Below, piece after piece: positions 34,489-46,202 of a stretch of 64,000 nt of DNA. The stretch covers positions 4,004,660-4,068,659 of the forward strand of contig NW_003314265.1 of assembly GCF_000143415.4 (NCBI RefSeq). The letters are read 5' to 3'. The notes under the pieces were generated by a model. That model did not search any database, was not told the origin of the DNA, and was given only the letters and a program-made list of their open reading frames with translations. Every line of letters begins with the position of its first letter. Position 1 is the first letter of the stretch. This DNA comes from Selaginella moellendorffii (lineage: Eukaryota > Streptophyta > Lycopodiopsida > Selaginellales > Selaginellaceae). The translations under genes were made by a program, and so were the position numbers.

Positions 34489-36080
34489 ATAGCATCCCCG
34501 CCATTCAACCTTTGCATTTAGTCCAAGTGCTCCATGTGTTTGATCCCATGACCAACACCCCAAGGCACCACTGACACATCGGCCAGTTACGCTAAGGCCA
34601 TGCCCATTCACCTTGGTCACACCGGTGGTCTGACACCACCTACACCACAGTCCCGTCTCTCAAAGACTGAGCCATCCGTCCATGAGTGATTATCCCAGAT
34701 CCACTCCTTAACATCCTTAGGATGCCCATAGACATGGGGAATAGCCTTCCCCAATATCCCCTTTCTGGTCCCCACCAAGTCCCTTTCTGCCCATGGCCAT
34801 GTTTGCCAACACTGCCACTGGATCGAGACCCACAGGCCCGGCCACTAAGTCCCACGGTCCTCTGGGACTTCCTCACCACACGACTGTGTCCTTGGTCACT
34901 ACCCCAGAGGACTGCTCCTCTTCCTTTCCACAGTCTGGGCCTTTGGGACAACATTTCGGAACACTGTGGCCTTACGCGAGCCACCTGGGTACTCTCCTCG
35001 CCTTCTGCCCTTGGGTGCTCTAGCCATGGGCTTAGAGCGGGTTCCGTTGAGCCACACCAGGTATCCAAGTAGGTAGTGCCACCCACACTTGGACTGGGAG
35101 CATCGGCCAGTCGATCTCCCGGGGGAACTAGAGCCGGCTCTTGAACACTTCACCAAGCTACCCCGCTTGTCGGTCTATGTTCACTCTAGTCTTGGACTTC
35201 CCAGTGAGCAGCTCATCACCCAACACTGGGTCCGGCCTTCCTGGGCCAAACTGGCCTTTCCTGGCCAAACTGGCTCCACTGCAGTCCTCCCCCTACTATA
35301 CTTTTGGAGCTCACCAAACCCCCCAGGGTCTAGGAGACGAACGCTTTGGGCTTTCACCCTCTCAGGCTCCGGACTCGGACTTGGACTCGGACTCGAACTC
35401 GGACTCGGACTCGGACTCGGACTTAGGCTCGGCCTCGGTCTCGGTCTCGGTCCCGATCTCGGTCTCGGTCTCAGCCTCAGTTTCAGTTCCGATCTCGATC
35501 TCGGTCTCGGTCCCGGTCTCGGTCTCGACCTCGGACTCCATCTCGGGTCCTTCTCGGACTCCATCTCGGATTCCATCTCAGGTCCATTTCAGATTCCATC
35601 TCGGACTCCGTCTCAGTCCATCTCGAACTCCATCTCGGGTCCATCTCGGACTCCATCTCGGGTCCGTCTTGGACTCAATCTCGGATCCATCTCGGGTCCA
35701 CCTCGGACTCCATCTTGGACTCCATCTCGAACTCCATCTCGGGTCCATCTCGGACTCCACCTTGGACTCCATCTTAGACTTCGTCTCAGTCCATCTCGGA
35801 CTCCACTTCGGACTCCACTTCGGATTCCAACTTGGGTCCATCTCAGACACTTCCACGTGTCATGTGTTGGTCCTTTTTGGGTCCCATTTTGGAGCCTCGC
35901 TTATTGCTCGCTTCGTGCTCGTTCCTCAAGCACTTTGTTGGGAGTTCCACTCCCGCTCTCAACCTTTCAAGTTGGAGCTTTTAGTCCAAACGTGTTGCGC
36001 TTGTTTGGCTTTCGCTTCGGCCACTACCATGTGGCACCCTTCCAGCTCCACTTTGGAGCCTAGGGATTTTGTGTCTCACA

Positions 36081-36385
36081 CCCAGTCTTTGAGAGACGGG
36101 ACTGTGGTGTAGGTGGTGTCAGACCACCAGTGTGACTAAGGTGAATGGGCATGGCCTTAACATAACGGGCCGATGTGTCAGTGGTGCCTTGGGGTGTTGG
36201 TCATGGGATCAGACACATGGAGCACTTGGACCAAGTGCAAAGGTTGAGTGGCGGGGATGCCATTCTCGGGGCTAGCAAGCCCAAGTCCAAAATAGGACTT
36301 ATAGAGGTTGTGAGTGAGACTCCTCCAAGTGGTTGGAGGTGTGGTTAAGTGACTAAAGTGGAATGGAAAAATTTAGTCATTTACA
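36081..36385 (+). repeat. Truncated forward 3' LTR tail of element 2
   Basis: Matches the last 305 bp of 21885-23508 in length and order. It starts abruptly at CCCAGTCTTTGAGAG directly after the end of the inverted LTR. Confidence 0.75.
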
Positions 36386-36390
36386 CTAAG

Positions 36391-38500
36391 TTAGAAGCCA
36401 AGGAGTAAAGGAACTGAACCACGAAGCAACTCCCAAGCATACAGCCTAAGGAGCAGAGGGATAGGAGCACGAAGTGACTTAGAATAGTCCTAGAGCATCT
36501 AACATCCCAATGCCAAAACTAACATGCAAAACAGAGCCTATTGCTATTTTAGCATACTGATGACTTAACGCAAGGATATGAGTACTCCACCAGCTAGCAT
36601 GGTATGGAGTTTGGGCTTAGACCTAAGCCAGAAGCAGAACAAAGATAGACATACAAGCGGGAGCTAAACTATGCCTCAAATTGGTCGACCATGCTCCCGA
36701 CCTACCCACTATCCCTACTATACATTTGGAACCCCTTATAGCCACACCCCCTCCTCGTCGTGAGGAACACACTCTTTGGGCTTTCACCCCAAGCCTCCCT
36801 TAATATCAGGAGTTAGTCTCTGGGATAAGCTTGAAACTTACTAAATATGGAATGTTCTTAGATTGCGAATTTGGACACGGAACGAACACTATTGTGTTCA
36901 GGACAATTTCCACATTCCGTAGATATGCCAAATAAGCAAATCTAGACACTTTCCATAAATAACATTTGAGACTGAAATGAGACTAACACAAAAGGCATGA
37001 TAGCGAGGGTGTTTGGCAAACACGATAAACTATCATCTATTGTTATTGAGGGACTAGTCTCAATACGCGAGGGTTCTTGTCAAACCAATGCAAGATAGAG
37101 TAAAAGAGAACTAAAAAGCTGGGCCAAGTATGCTTGGCAAAATAGACACTTAGGAATTTTGTCCTTATGCTCATCCGGCCAAGTACAGATGCAAAATCCA
37201 ATTTACTAACACTTGAATAAAAAGGGTTGATAAAGGGTCCAGCAATACTGACCTCCTACCGTTGTAGCAGTAAAGAAAGAGTGTCCATAAAGACTAGCTG
37301 ACAGATAATTTTCAATACCCGAAATCACATTTGCGACAGCTTTCCATCTACATTGGTTTTCAATACATATTTTGAACGTGTTACATTAGAGCTTCCAGCT
37401 CAATGTGGATAAAATTGATACAATTAAATGTGTGGTTATCATAACTAAAAAGTAGAAACATTCTTCTAAAATTCATCATTAAGAATTGTTGTGCAAACAT
37501 CTTTGGCATCATTTGTATTATACCACTTCAATGATTCAAATTCCACTCACTATAAATCATCAAAGACATGGCAAACATCTTCATGCTAAAGCTAGTTGAC
37601 CATAAGAAAGATGTAAGTGAATTAAGTCTTTGTATGTTTCATGAGTTCTCTAGAGCAAAACTTCCGGTGTGATTTCTTGTGTCTCTAGAGTAGAATGTTG
37701 ATCATCCCTTCAAGTGGTAAGAGGTGATATATTGCTGCCAATAGGTAATAAGCAAGCCATGCCGATAGTGACAAACAATGAAGTCAAGAAGAAGATCTAA
37801 GTAGTACGATAGACCCCAAAGCAATTGGTAGTGGTTCAATCAATGGCCACACTTAAGGGGGGATGGTATACTCAAGTGGTGGTGACAGCAGCTCATTGAA
37901 TATCTAAATTTGGATCTTGTAGTATGGAAATAGGGAGTGAGGAGATTCCTCTTATTTGAAGTTAAAGAAACATGAAATGGTAGAGTTTCAGGCTAGGAGT
38001 GGAGATGTTCTCCATTGGTTTGAAGGAGTAAAAGGTCTGGCTAGTAGTCCAGCTTGGAGATGTATTTAGTGTTTAGAATGACACAAATGGAGTGTGCTCG
38101 TCTGGTGGGATGTGATAGAAATTGAAGTTGGCATGTCAGTTTAGGAAGCAATGGGCCATAAGCACTAGTCTATTTGGAGAGTGATAGGAGTGCAAGTACT
38201 TTAGGAGGCATGTAACCACTTTCATTTCAACAGATAACAATTGAAAATATCTATTGTAGTGGCTTTGTGATGAAGACTTTCTCTTACAACAATGTGCCTT
38301 CACTACACCATTCTAAAAGAGTGGGTGAAACCTAGTTGACTATGGAATAAATGGCTCCCATGTTTCAGCAAAGTGGTAGATGACCATATCTGCTAGAAGT
38401 GGTGCCCCCCTCCCCCAACTCTGTCCTATGTTCAACTCAGAGGGAGACTTGGATATTGATATGATCTAAAAGATACAACCACATCCACTTCTACTTTAAG
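36391..38500. other. AT-rich intergenic DNA
   Basis: No gene, RNA or intact repeat is supported. Short stop-rich frames only. The words near 36680-36800 (CTCGTCGTGAGG, CTTTGGGCTTTCACCC) recall LTR-family sequence and may be an old remnant. Confidence 0.4.
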
Positions 38501-38830
38501 ACGCAAATGCCTAATTTTTGTATTAGCCCCATTGGGACTTAAGGAATGTACATACATGTTTACTTAGAGTAAAATTTAACATTGGTTTATCAATTATAAA
38601 TCTCACAATCTTCTCATAGTCATTTACAATCTTAGACACCCAATCAAACCTCTTAATATCCTTCAATGAAAAGTCTAAAACATGGTACATATATTGATTG
38701 TGTAAGATAAAGAGGAATTTTTCTCTCATATGTTCCTCCATCAAATACACAATTTGAAGCATTATCAATAGTGACTTAAATAACATTTTTAACACCAACA
38801 TCCAAAATGATTAATTTAAACTGCCCCCAA
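38500..38830 (-). pseudogene. hAT-family transposase relic (DUF659-like region)
   Basis: On the minus strand one frame reads HVLDFSLKDIKRFDWVSKIV and an overlapping frame reads VTIDNASNCVFDGG. Both match the hAT transposase region in which a VTDNASNY-like motif precedes AAHxLDLxLEDIGKxDWV. The two halves are in different frames and the surroundings are full of stops. Only about 100 residues are recognisable. Confidence 0.5.
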
Positions 38831-40700
38831 GGCCAAAGACTAATTTTTTCCTCTCCTTTGGTATCAACACCCTACTAAAATACCAAGTTATGGATGGAGA
38901 TAATTATGAAGTACCTTAGATCATCCATTAGTTACTATTATACATTCAAATTGAGCCCATCTAACATGAAAGGAAGTTAACTTCTCTTTGATTAGAATAT
39001 AGTGACAAGTGAGTTGAGTAGTGCAAAGTTTTTTGTAATTAAGAATCATTGATGAAGCACCAAGTCTAGCACTACAAGTGATTGCAATCATTGTGAAAAA
39101 GTATAGGATTTTGACAATATTTAATGTTATAGCATTTTAAGAAATGAATTTTGATATTACATCATTTGTATTCATGTTTCTTAAGCATTTCCCTAAAGTT
39201 GCCATCTCACATTTACTTTCAACTAACAAATGATCTTTCATGGCTTAAAAAAGCACTTATTGCCTGAGATTGACTAGCACTTTGTGTCCCAACTCTAGAA
39301 GCAAATGCCCCATCAAAATACTAATTTGCTGTAGAAGGTAAAGCTAAAAGGGCATTTATTATTTGCTTCATAAGCATTCAGCGAGCTTATTCCTAAACAT
39401 GGAGAGGAATATTTGAAGCACTATATACTTTAATGTCATACTTAAAAACTCTAGCAAAATGCACTTTAATTCATTTTGGTGGACTGCCATACATTTTTCC
39501 ACAATAGTTGCTCCAATTATGCAAAAATCAATTGCTAAAACACTAGAATCCAATTGTTAGAATTGTTAGAATCGCATTTTAAGATACAAATTAGAGTTTT
39601 TTGGGAAAAAAATAGCAAAGCATTTTAGGAACAGCCCTCTCTGATTAGCATCTTGGCCAAACATGGTCAAAACCAACAATGGGCACAACACACTATTCTA
39701 GCTGAAAAAGGAATAAGAAAATCAATGTGTTAAATGTTTGACTTACTTTCTTTATCTTAATTAGAGTAACCAGTGAAATCTAGTCTTTAACATGATTTGT
39801 CTTGCACCTTAAAAATTCACCTCTCTCACATGAACCCAATAACCCATCTGACATGATTTTCTGTGTAGTGCATAGAAAGAAATGCTGTATTGCCAAGCTC
39901 CTACAATGTCAGCATTTCAAGTTTTTGGAGCTTGGGATAGGGTGTAATTGCTTTGGCTCATCATCATGGTGCAATAGAGAGCTTAGCAATGCTCTAGAGA
40001 GAGAAGCCCTTGGATCATACCCACTAGTTATGGGAAAGTATGCTCATTACTATAAAGAGAGAGAGATAAGTGCTAACAACACCTTACATGTTCTTTTATA
40101 ATGTGGCCATCTTTAGCCAACTAAACTCAAGCATAAACTCAATAAGCTGCCACTAGATATGTTATCTTACCTCACTCAGCCAATGAGCATCCAAGCCATA
40201 CTACTCTCCCATTGGCCAAGAGCAAGATCCACAAAGTTTTTAGTCAACCAGCCTAAGAACCAATAGCTGGGGTATAACCAAGTTGGATGAGTACCATTGA
40301 TTTAGTTGAGACACACTATTGCCTTAGGAATTTAATTTGACTGATGGGATAATTCTTTTATTCTCCACTAGAGCAAGTATATCAATGATATCCTATTAGC
40401 ATGCTCTTTTCATGATAACCATGTTAGGAGAAAAACTTTTTATACAGGTATAACCTAATATGATATCTTTTTTTTTAATTTAAACTACTCACCTAGGGAG
40501 AGAATCATCTTTTATACTGATTACCTTCTAGCTCAAGTATGTATAGATTGACATTGGCCACCCTTACTATGACATATATACACAACTAAAGTTGCAGAAC
40601 TAACCAACCAATAAAGGAAACTCATTTTTTCACCATAAAAATATGCTTTTTGAGAATCATTAAACTAGTTAATGTTTAATTAATTAGGGAAAACATATTC
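38831..40700. other. AT-rich intergenic DNA
   Basis: Nothing convincing on either strand. More of the decayed hAT element may lie at 38830-39550 (minus), but I cannot follow it. Confidence 0.4.
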
Positions 40701-40726
40701 TATAGATATTCCCGAAAGCTGAGTAG

Positions 40727-41434
40727 GTCGCGAGATCTGCGAGGCCCGGCACAAGCAGCTGGAAGGCTTCTCACAGACGCCGCTGCTTGACGAGCCCGGG
40801 GGTAAGTTTCTGCAGCTGCCAAGAGTGCTCGCGGGGCTCTGGCGATACTCAAGAAAGCACGAGCCGCTGGTGTACGTGAGGCAAAATCCTCGACTTGATC
40901 GAGACGTCAAAGGTAGCTTCCGTGGTTGTGCTGGGCATGCCCGGGATCGGCAAGTCCAGCTTTGTCTTCGTTCTGTTGTGGGCGCTCCTTCACAAGTGTT
41001 GCTGGAACCTCATCCTCCTCAAGTTCAAGGAATCCGACAGCTACTACGCCTTTGACAAGGATGGCAAAGTTTCATCCACTGTCAACCCCGCCGTTGCCGC
41101 GAATTGGGTGGAGGCCGAAGAGGAAGGCAAGGTGTGGTACCTGGCGGACTGGAAGATCGATAAGCACTACTGGAGCCTGCCTTGCAAGGTCGTTATGGCC
41201 ACCTCGCCTGGCCGGCAGAATCACCACCACTTCTTCAAAGGAGACGATGTGATTAGGCTTTTCATCCCGACGTGGTCTCACGAATAAATCCAACGATCTG
41301 GTGTTCAAGTATCCAAAGGCCGAGGTGGACGAGAGGTTTGACAAGTGGGGAGGGGTCCCGAGGCATGTGCTATCCAAGACTGGCATACATCAGCAGCAAG
41401 AGCTTGAGGATGTGGGCAATACGAATGATCATTG
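40727..41434 (+). pseudogene. Crinkler/RHS-type P-loop NTPase fragment, frameshifted
   Basis: Three pieces in different frames read through in order: EARHKQLEGFSQTPLLDEPG with LVYVR; then ILDLIETSKVASVVVLGMPG with the P-loop GMPGIGKSSF (near 40945) and VMATSPGRQNHH; then DLVFKYPKAEVDERFDKWGG with GVPRHVL. The last motif is characteristic of the RHS/Crinkler-like NTPase family. Frame changes lie near 40884 and 41275, and there is no start codon, so this is a relic or an incomplete copy. The GC-rich composition contrasts with the AT-rich flanks. Confidence 0.65.
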
Positions 41435-42880
41435 AAAGTTGGCTTCAAGTTTGCGTGTGTTTCAATTGGTTCTAATTTCTTGTCATGAAGAAGCCAAGTG
41501 ACCTGCTCAACGACGATAAGAACTGGAAAACGCCATGTCACAGTGTGCCAAGAAGAAAAATGCTATGAGATTGGAGAGATTTTGTGTCAACGTGATTGTC
41601 GATGCTTTGAGTTATGTTGTTGCTGCGCTCAACACAAGACCTGTGAGCTGAGAAACAACGTTGCCTGTGATCTTCAGAACCTCAATCCAGCTGAAGACGT
41701 GCATGACAATGGTCCAACCCCAAAGGCAAAGGAATGTGTGTGCTTCTCAATGGCTATAAGAAGCACAGTGATCATAGCGTGAATTGACAAGAAAAGACGC
41801 TCAGATCAACTTGTATTCTGTTTGTTCTGTTTGCTGTTCAACAAAATGGACATCAGGTGTTAGAGGTAGAGATGATGTGGCATGTAATAATGCCTACATA
41901 GTAGTTTCATGTATATGTACCATTTATATATAGTTGAATACAGAGAGAAAGTTCTTCCTCCTCGTGCTCAATAGCAAGGAGTAACAAGCAAAGCATAAAG
42001 CTAATGGGAGATTGAGAGATTTCAGCAACCCATATAAAAAATTGGATCAAACAAAATTCAAGAACATTGCATAACAATTCTTTGCATGAATTTCTAGCAA
42101 TTAAGAAAGATGTTTATGGATATTCAAGTGTTTGGTAACAGTAGAAGTGGGAGCTTGGCAGTTCACAGCCAAGACCACATGCTAGTGACAAGATTGAAGC
42201 CATAGCAAGGAGCAAAGAGTGCGCAAGTAAGTCTAAAACTAAGAACCAAGTTTTGTATAGTTGATTGATGAGTTTTTAGTATGTTTTTCTCATCAGCTCT
42301 CCATGCTCATCATTTCAGATGAGCTAAACATGATTCAGGCTTAGATTCAAGCTTGGATCAGCCGCCTGATCATGAGTGGAAGTGTTAGAGGTAGAGATGA
42401 TATGGCATGTAATTATGTCTATGTGGTAGTAATTTCATATATATGTACCATCCATATACAGTTGAATAAGTTTTTCCTCCTCATGTATGTCTCTCCGCTG
42501 CTAACATCAGGTTCATGGACTGTCTGTTCTAACTGGACAACACCTGAGAACAACTAAAAGGGCTAGAGGCTTCAACCTTCCAGGTCTATGTTCTCTACAG
42601 TTTTCTTTATGGTTTCTCTAACTTCTTTTCATTTTTGCAATGCCATGAGATTGCAACATAGAAGTTTATGCTGCGGCAGTGGCAAAACCAGACGATCTAC
42701 ACAAAGCCAATGGGATGCAGGGACAAAACGCAACAGGACACACAATCGCTGGGTTGACAAGAGGACTAGTTAAAAAGTATTTGATTAGTACAGCGTCGGC
42801 AATGAACACAACGTCACGCGGCCGTATGGGCCGAAATGATGGTACGGAAGGGATGGATTATGGCCCACTTGACAGAATCG
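41435..42880. other. Non-coding region with two direct repeats
   Basis: About 110-bp direct repeats at 41857-41966 and 42382-42485 start GTGTTAGAGGTAGAGATGAT and contain a TATATA-like run. About 420 bp without coding sequence lies between them. The TG start and spacing suggest a miniature LTR element (TRIM-like), but no target duplication or primer site was found. Confidence 0.4.
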
Positions 42881-42884
42881 TTGG

Positions 42885-43673
42885 ACGGAATATTTGGTCT
42901 CCTCTGGTCCATCGCAATCTTGCAACTTGCAAAAAAGTAGTGCGCTACGGTTCTTCTCCTCTCCTACACCTTGTTTGATTGGTTTTCTCGGCGAATTATC
43001 TCGCTTGGCTCCCCATTTTCTCTGATTTGGAGTGGGGGGAGGTTAGATTTGATTTGGAAAAGCAAGTGCTGCGGTCGGAAAAATCTCACTTGCTTCTCAG
43101 CGATGGATTTGTTCTTGCTTCTTTTCGCAGTGATCTCTGTGCCGCTCCTCCCTCACAAAGCACAATTTGTACAAAAGAAAAAGTAGCAAAGAAAAAATTC
43201 CAGCTTGTGGTGGATGAATCGATCGAGGTCCACCTTCAGGATTTGACGAGCATGACGATGCAGCGGCGGAAGATGTAGAACCTCGACCTTTGCTCCTTCA
43301 AGAGCGAGTAGAGTCGGCCGCATTTCAAGCCACCGCCGCCGCTCGACGAGCGCGGCTCGCCCAGTCGCCTCACGGCATGGCCCGGCTTGTTGAGGCACTG
43401 ACACATGATCTCGATCGACGATCGAATTGCTTGTATATATAGCGAGCGAATGGATGGATCACTGCACTTCCCAAATCAAAGCTCAAAATGACAGAAAATG
43501 GGGAATAATTCGCCGAGCAAACCAATCAAACAAGGTGTCGGCGAGGAGCGAAGAACCGTAGAGCACTACTTTTTTGCAAGTTGCAAGATTGCGATGGACC
43601 AACAGAACGGGGCCGGAGGCCTCCTTTTATATCTATAGCCGTCGGAGAGGGAGAGAGGAGACCAAATATTCCG
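42885..43673. repeat. Long imperfect inverted repeat with about 465-bp loop
   Basis: Arm 42885-43027 is the reverse complement of most of 43490-43673 (shared words: GACCAAATATTCC, TTGCAAGTTGCAAGATTGCG, ACCAATCAAACAAGGTGT). Arm 2 has an insertion near 43605-43655. The loop contains a 27-codon frame (ATG 43103, MDLFLLLFAVISVPLL start) and another open frame at 43230-43440; neither is recognised. It may be a foldback transposon or a hairpin locus. Confidence 0.6.
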
Positions 43674-43767
43674 ACTCATCCGGATTGTTCCGCTAATCCA
43701 AACCGGATTGGATCTTTCGAAACGACGCGATTTTTTCTTCTCTCGATGTTTTCGGCATCGTGAGGAT

Positions 43768-45480
43768 ATGAGCGGCACCTCTCCGATCAATTCCAGCAGC
43801 TCCACCGCCATCGCATTCCGCGCTCGTCTTCCTTCTCGGATCTGCCCAAGCTCCGGAGCATCCAATCCTCCACAGCGATTTCTCCCGCGACAAGCTCCTC
43901 AACGCCTCTACGGCAAGTGCGGCTGCCTGGACGAGGCATGCAGGGTCTTCGATGGCATCCTCCACAAGGACGTCTACACGTGGACGGCCATGATTGGCGC
44001 CTAACAAAATGCCCGAAAAGAACGCCGTGACATGGAACGCGATGATCACAACATATGCCAAGGCAGGGCATCTGGAAGAAGAAAAGAATCTCTTCGATCG
44101 AATGCCACACTGGACGTTGATCTCGTGGAACATCATGTTTGTTGCTTACGCCACTGATCTTGATCTAAACGGTGTACTTGATCTGCTCGATTCCATGCAG
44201 GAGAGAAACGTATTTACGTGGAACACGATGATCACTGCATTTGCCCAAGAAGGGCAGTTGTAGGCCGCAAAGTCAATATTCCGGATTGGAATCTCGCTAC
44301 CTGGACGACAATGCTGCAGGCCTATGCCCAAATGGGGCACCTCTCCGACGCTTGGGCGGTGTTCCGGTCCATGCCGGAGCATGACGTGATATGCTGGATC
44401 GCAATTCTCCTTGCGAACTACCAAAACAGCGACCTCGCGAGCACGGAAGCTGTGTTTGATTCCATGCCGGACTGGAGTGCTGCTTCGTGCACGGTGATGC
44501 TCCAGGCCCTTTCCGACACTGCAGCAAGTGACGTCTACGATTCGATTACGGACAAGAATGTGGTGGCGGGGACGGTCATGATCACCGCGTATTCCCAGGC
44601 GGGAATGTCTACCCACGCCCAGGAGGTTTTCGATTCCATGGAAGAGAAAAACGTGCTGACGTGGAGCTCTCTCATGTCTGCATATGCCCAGGCCGGGCAG
44701 ATGCCTCAAGCGGAGAATCTCTTTGAGCATGTGCCAGAACGGAACTTGGTGTCGTGTTAAACGATGATATCCGGGTTCGTGAAGAATGGAAACTTAGAGA
44801 ATGAAAGATTCTGTTTTGATTCCATGCCGGAGCACACGCAGGCAGCGTGGAACGCAAAGGCGACAGCATATACCATTTCCGGGCATCTGGAAGACGCTAA
44901 GGAAACGTTCGACGACATGCCCGATCGAGACCAAATCTCCTACACGGCCATGTTCCAATCTTACGCGCAAAACGGAAACATAGGCGAAGGGATATCGCTC
45001 GTCTACGCAATGCCGCACAGAGACGTCAAGACCTGGAATGCGATAATGGCAGCACTTGCCCAGAAGGGGTATCTGGATCGCGCGCGCCGGGTGTTCGACG
45101 CCATGCCAGAATCCAACGGAGTCTCGTGGAGCGCCATAGTCTCCTGCTACGCGCAGACGGGCCGCGGGGAGTCAGGTGTCCGGATGTTTGCGGCAATGGC
45201 GGCAGAGGGATTCCCCGCAGACCAGGTGGCTTGCCTGAGCGGGCTCGTCGCTCAAACCCACATCGGCCGCGTCCCGCAGTGCTGCGCCTTCTTCCGCTCC
45301 ATGCAACAGGACTTCGGGGTGGCGCCGCTGGCGGAGCACTTGCATGGTGGACTTGCTGGGAAAGGCCGGGCATCCGCTGCTGGCGGCTCCATGCAGACGT
45401 CGGGCGGGCCGGCGGCGCGGCCAGGAATCTCTTCGCCGTGGACACTCGAGATTCCGGATCTCACGTGTTGCTGTCCAACA
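43768..45480 (+). pseudogene. Pentatricopeptide-repeat protein, disrupted
   Basis: Successive PPR units with the land-plant PLS flavour are clear: [50 protein letters not shown] and others, about twelve in all. The gene is interrupted by a stop after TAMIGA (near 44002), a stop near 44261 with a frame change, a TAA at 44758-44760, and frame changes near 45340 where the C-terminal MVDLLGKAG motif lies in another frame. Some breaks could be introns, but no good splice pairs remove all of them. The intact family acts in organelle RNA processing or editing. Confidence 0.7.
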
Positions 45481-45626
45481 TGTGTGCTTATCCAAGTCTA
45501 CTGCCCGATATTTCCACGCCTTTAGTACTCTTCAATGTGCGATTTTATTTAGATTAACTTAGGTATATTCGCGGATACTTTCGGGGGTGTTTATATACCT
45601 AAAGAAAGCAGAGCTGTGGAAAAAGG

Positions 45627-46106
45627 ATGTCTAGTTTTTTGCGAGGATCTCTCCCGTTTCGTCTCGCTGCAAATTCCGGAGCGCTGCAAGAAACTGAGAG
45701 GAGGAGGAACTGCAAGCCTGGGGTCGCGCGCTGCTCCTTCTCCTCCTACGCGAGCGGCGGGACGGCGGATCTGTACGCGATGCTGGGCGTGAGCTGCGGC
45801 GCCGACGCCTCGGAGATCAAGAGCAGCTACCGCAAGCTCGCGCTGCGCTACCACCCCGACGTCTGCCCGGCCGGCGACCGCGAGCAATGCTCCCGGATGT
45901 TCATGCGCGTCCAGGAGGCGTACCAGGTGCTGTGCGACCCGGAGCAGCGCGCGGGCTACGATCTGGCGCTGGTGCGCGGATCGGGATCGTTCCAGCGGCG
46001 ATCATCCAGCAGCGTGTCATGGCGAGCGCAGGTCGATGCGATCAGGAGGCGACGCCCGAAGAGTGGATCGTGGGCCGCGACGATGCGGACAAACTCGCGC
46101 CGCTAG
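45627..46106 (+). CDS. J-domain protein, plastid-type small DnaJ (159 aa)
   Basis: Single-exon frame. Residues 1-45 are Ser/Arg-rich with few acids, a likely organelle (plastid) transit peptide. Residues about 48-115 form a J domain: DLYAMLGVSCGADASEIKSS, then YRKLALRYHPDV with the HPD tripeptide, EAYQVLCDPEQRAGYD. The short C-terminus (SWRAQVDAIRRR, then SWAATMR) resembles the tail of DnaJ11-like proteins. It would stimulate a plastid Hsp70. The gene ends 96 bp from the convergent receptor kinase. Confidence 0.85.
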   Translation: MSSFLRGSLPFRLAANSGALQETERRRNCKPGVARCSFSSYASGGTADLYAMLGVSCGADASEIKSSYRKLALRYHPDVCPAGDREQCSRMFMRVQEAYQVLCDPEQRAGYDLALVRGSGSFQRRSSSSVSWRAQVDAIRRRRPKSGSWAATMRTNSRR

Positions 46107-46202
46107 AGCAATGTGTTGTAAACTCTTCCAAAACTAATCCAATCCAAATCATCCCCGTCAACTTTTGTTTGAAAAGTTCAAGGGGACAGGACACCGATCT
46201 CG

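Larger units (their letters stand above)
29499..36080 (-). repeat. Inverted full-length LTR of the LARD family, split by element 3
   Basis: Read on the minus strand it runs from TGTGAGACAC (36080) to TTTACA (29499). It is preceded on the plus strand by the reversed primer-binding site CTCCGATACCAAGT. About 1.7 kb remains once element 3 is taken out. The segment 34494-34690 is the inverted counterpart of part of 36081-36385. Confidence 0.75.
21885..36385 (+). mobile_element. Element 2: composite 14.5-kb LTR element, target duplication ctaag
   Basis: The outer ends match element 1 LTR ends (TGTGAGACAC at 21885, TTACA at 36385), and ctaag is present at 21880-21884 and 36386-36390. Inside, in order: 5' LTR 21885-23508; a LARD-like internal part to about 25530; a decayed chromovirus gag-pol fragment and its LTR, 25530 to about 29430; an inverted copy of the LARD internal start plus a full inverted LTR, about 29430-36080, itself split by element 3; and a 305-bp forward LTR tail, 36081-36385. 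Confidence 0.8.

Noticed and set aside
43103-43186. Small secreted peptide gene (27 codons, hydrophobic start)
   Set aside because: It lies in the loop of an inverted repeat, has no homology I recognise and no supporting splice or promoter signals.
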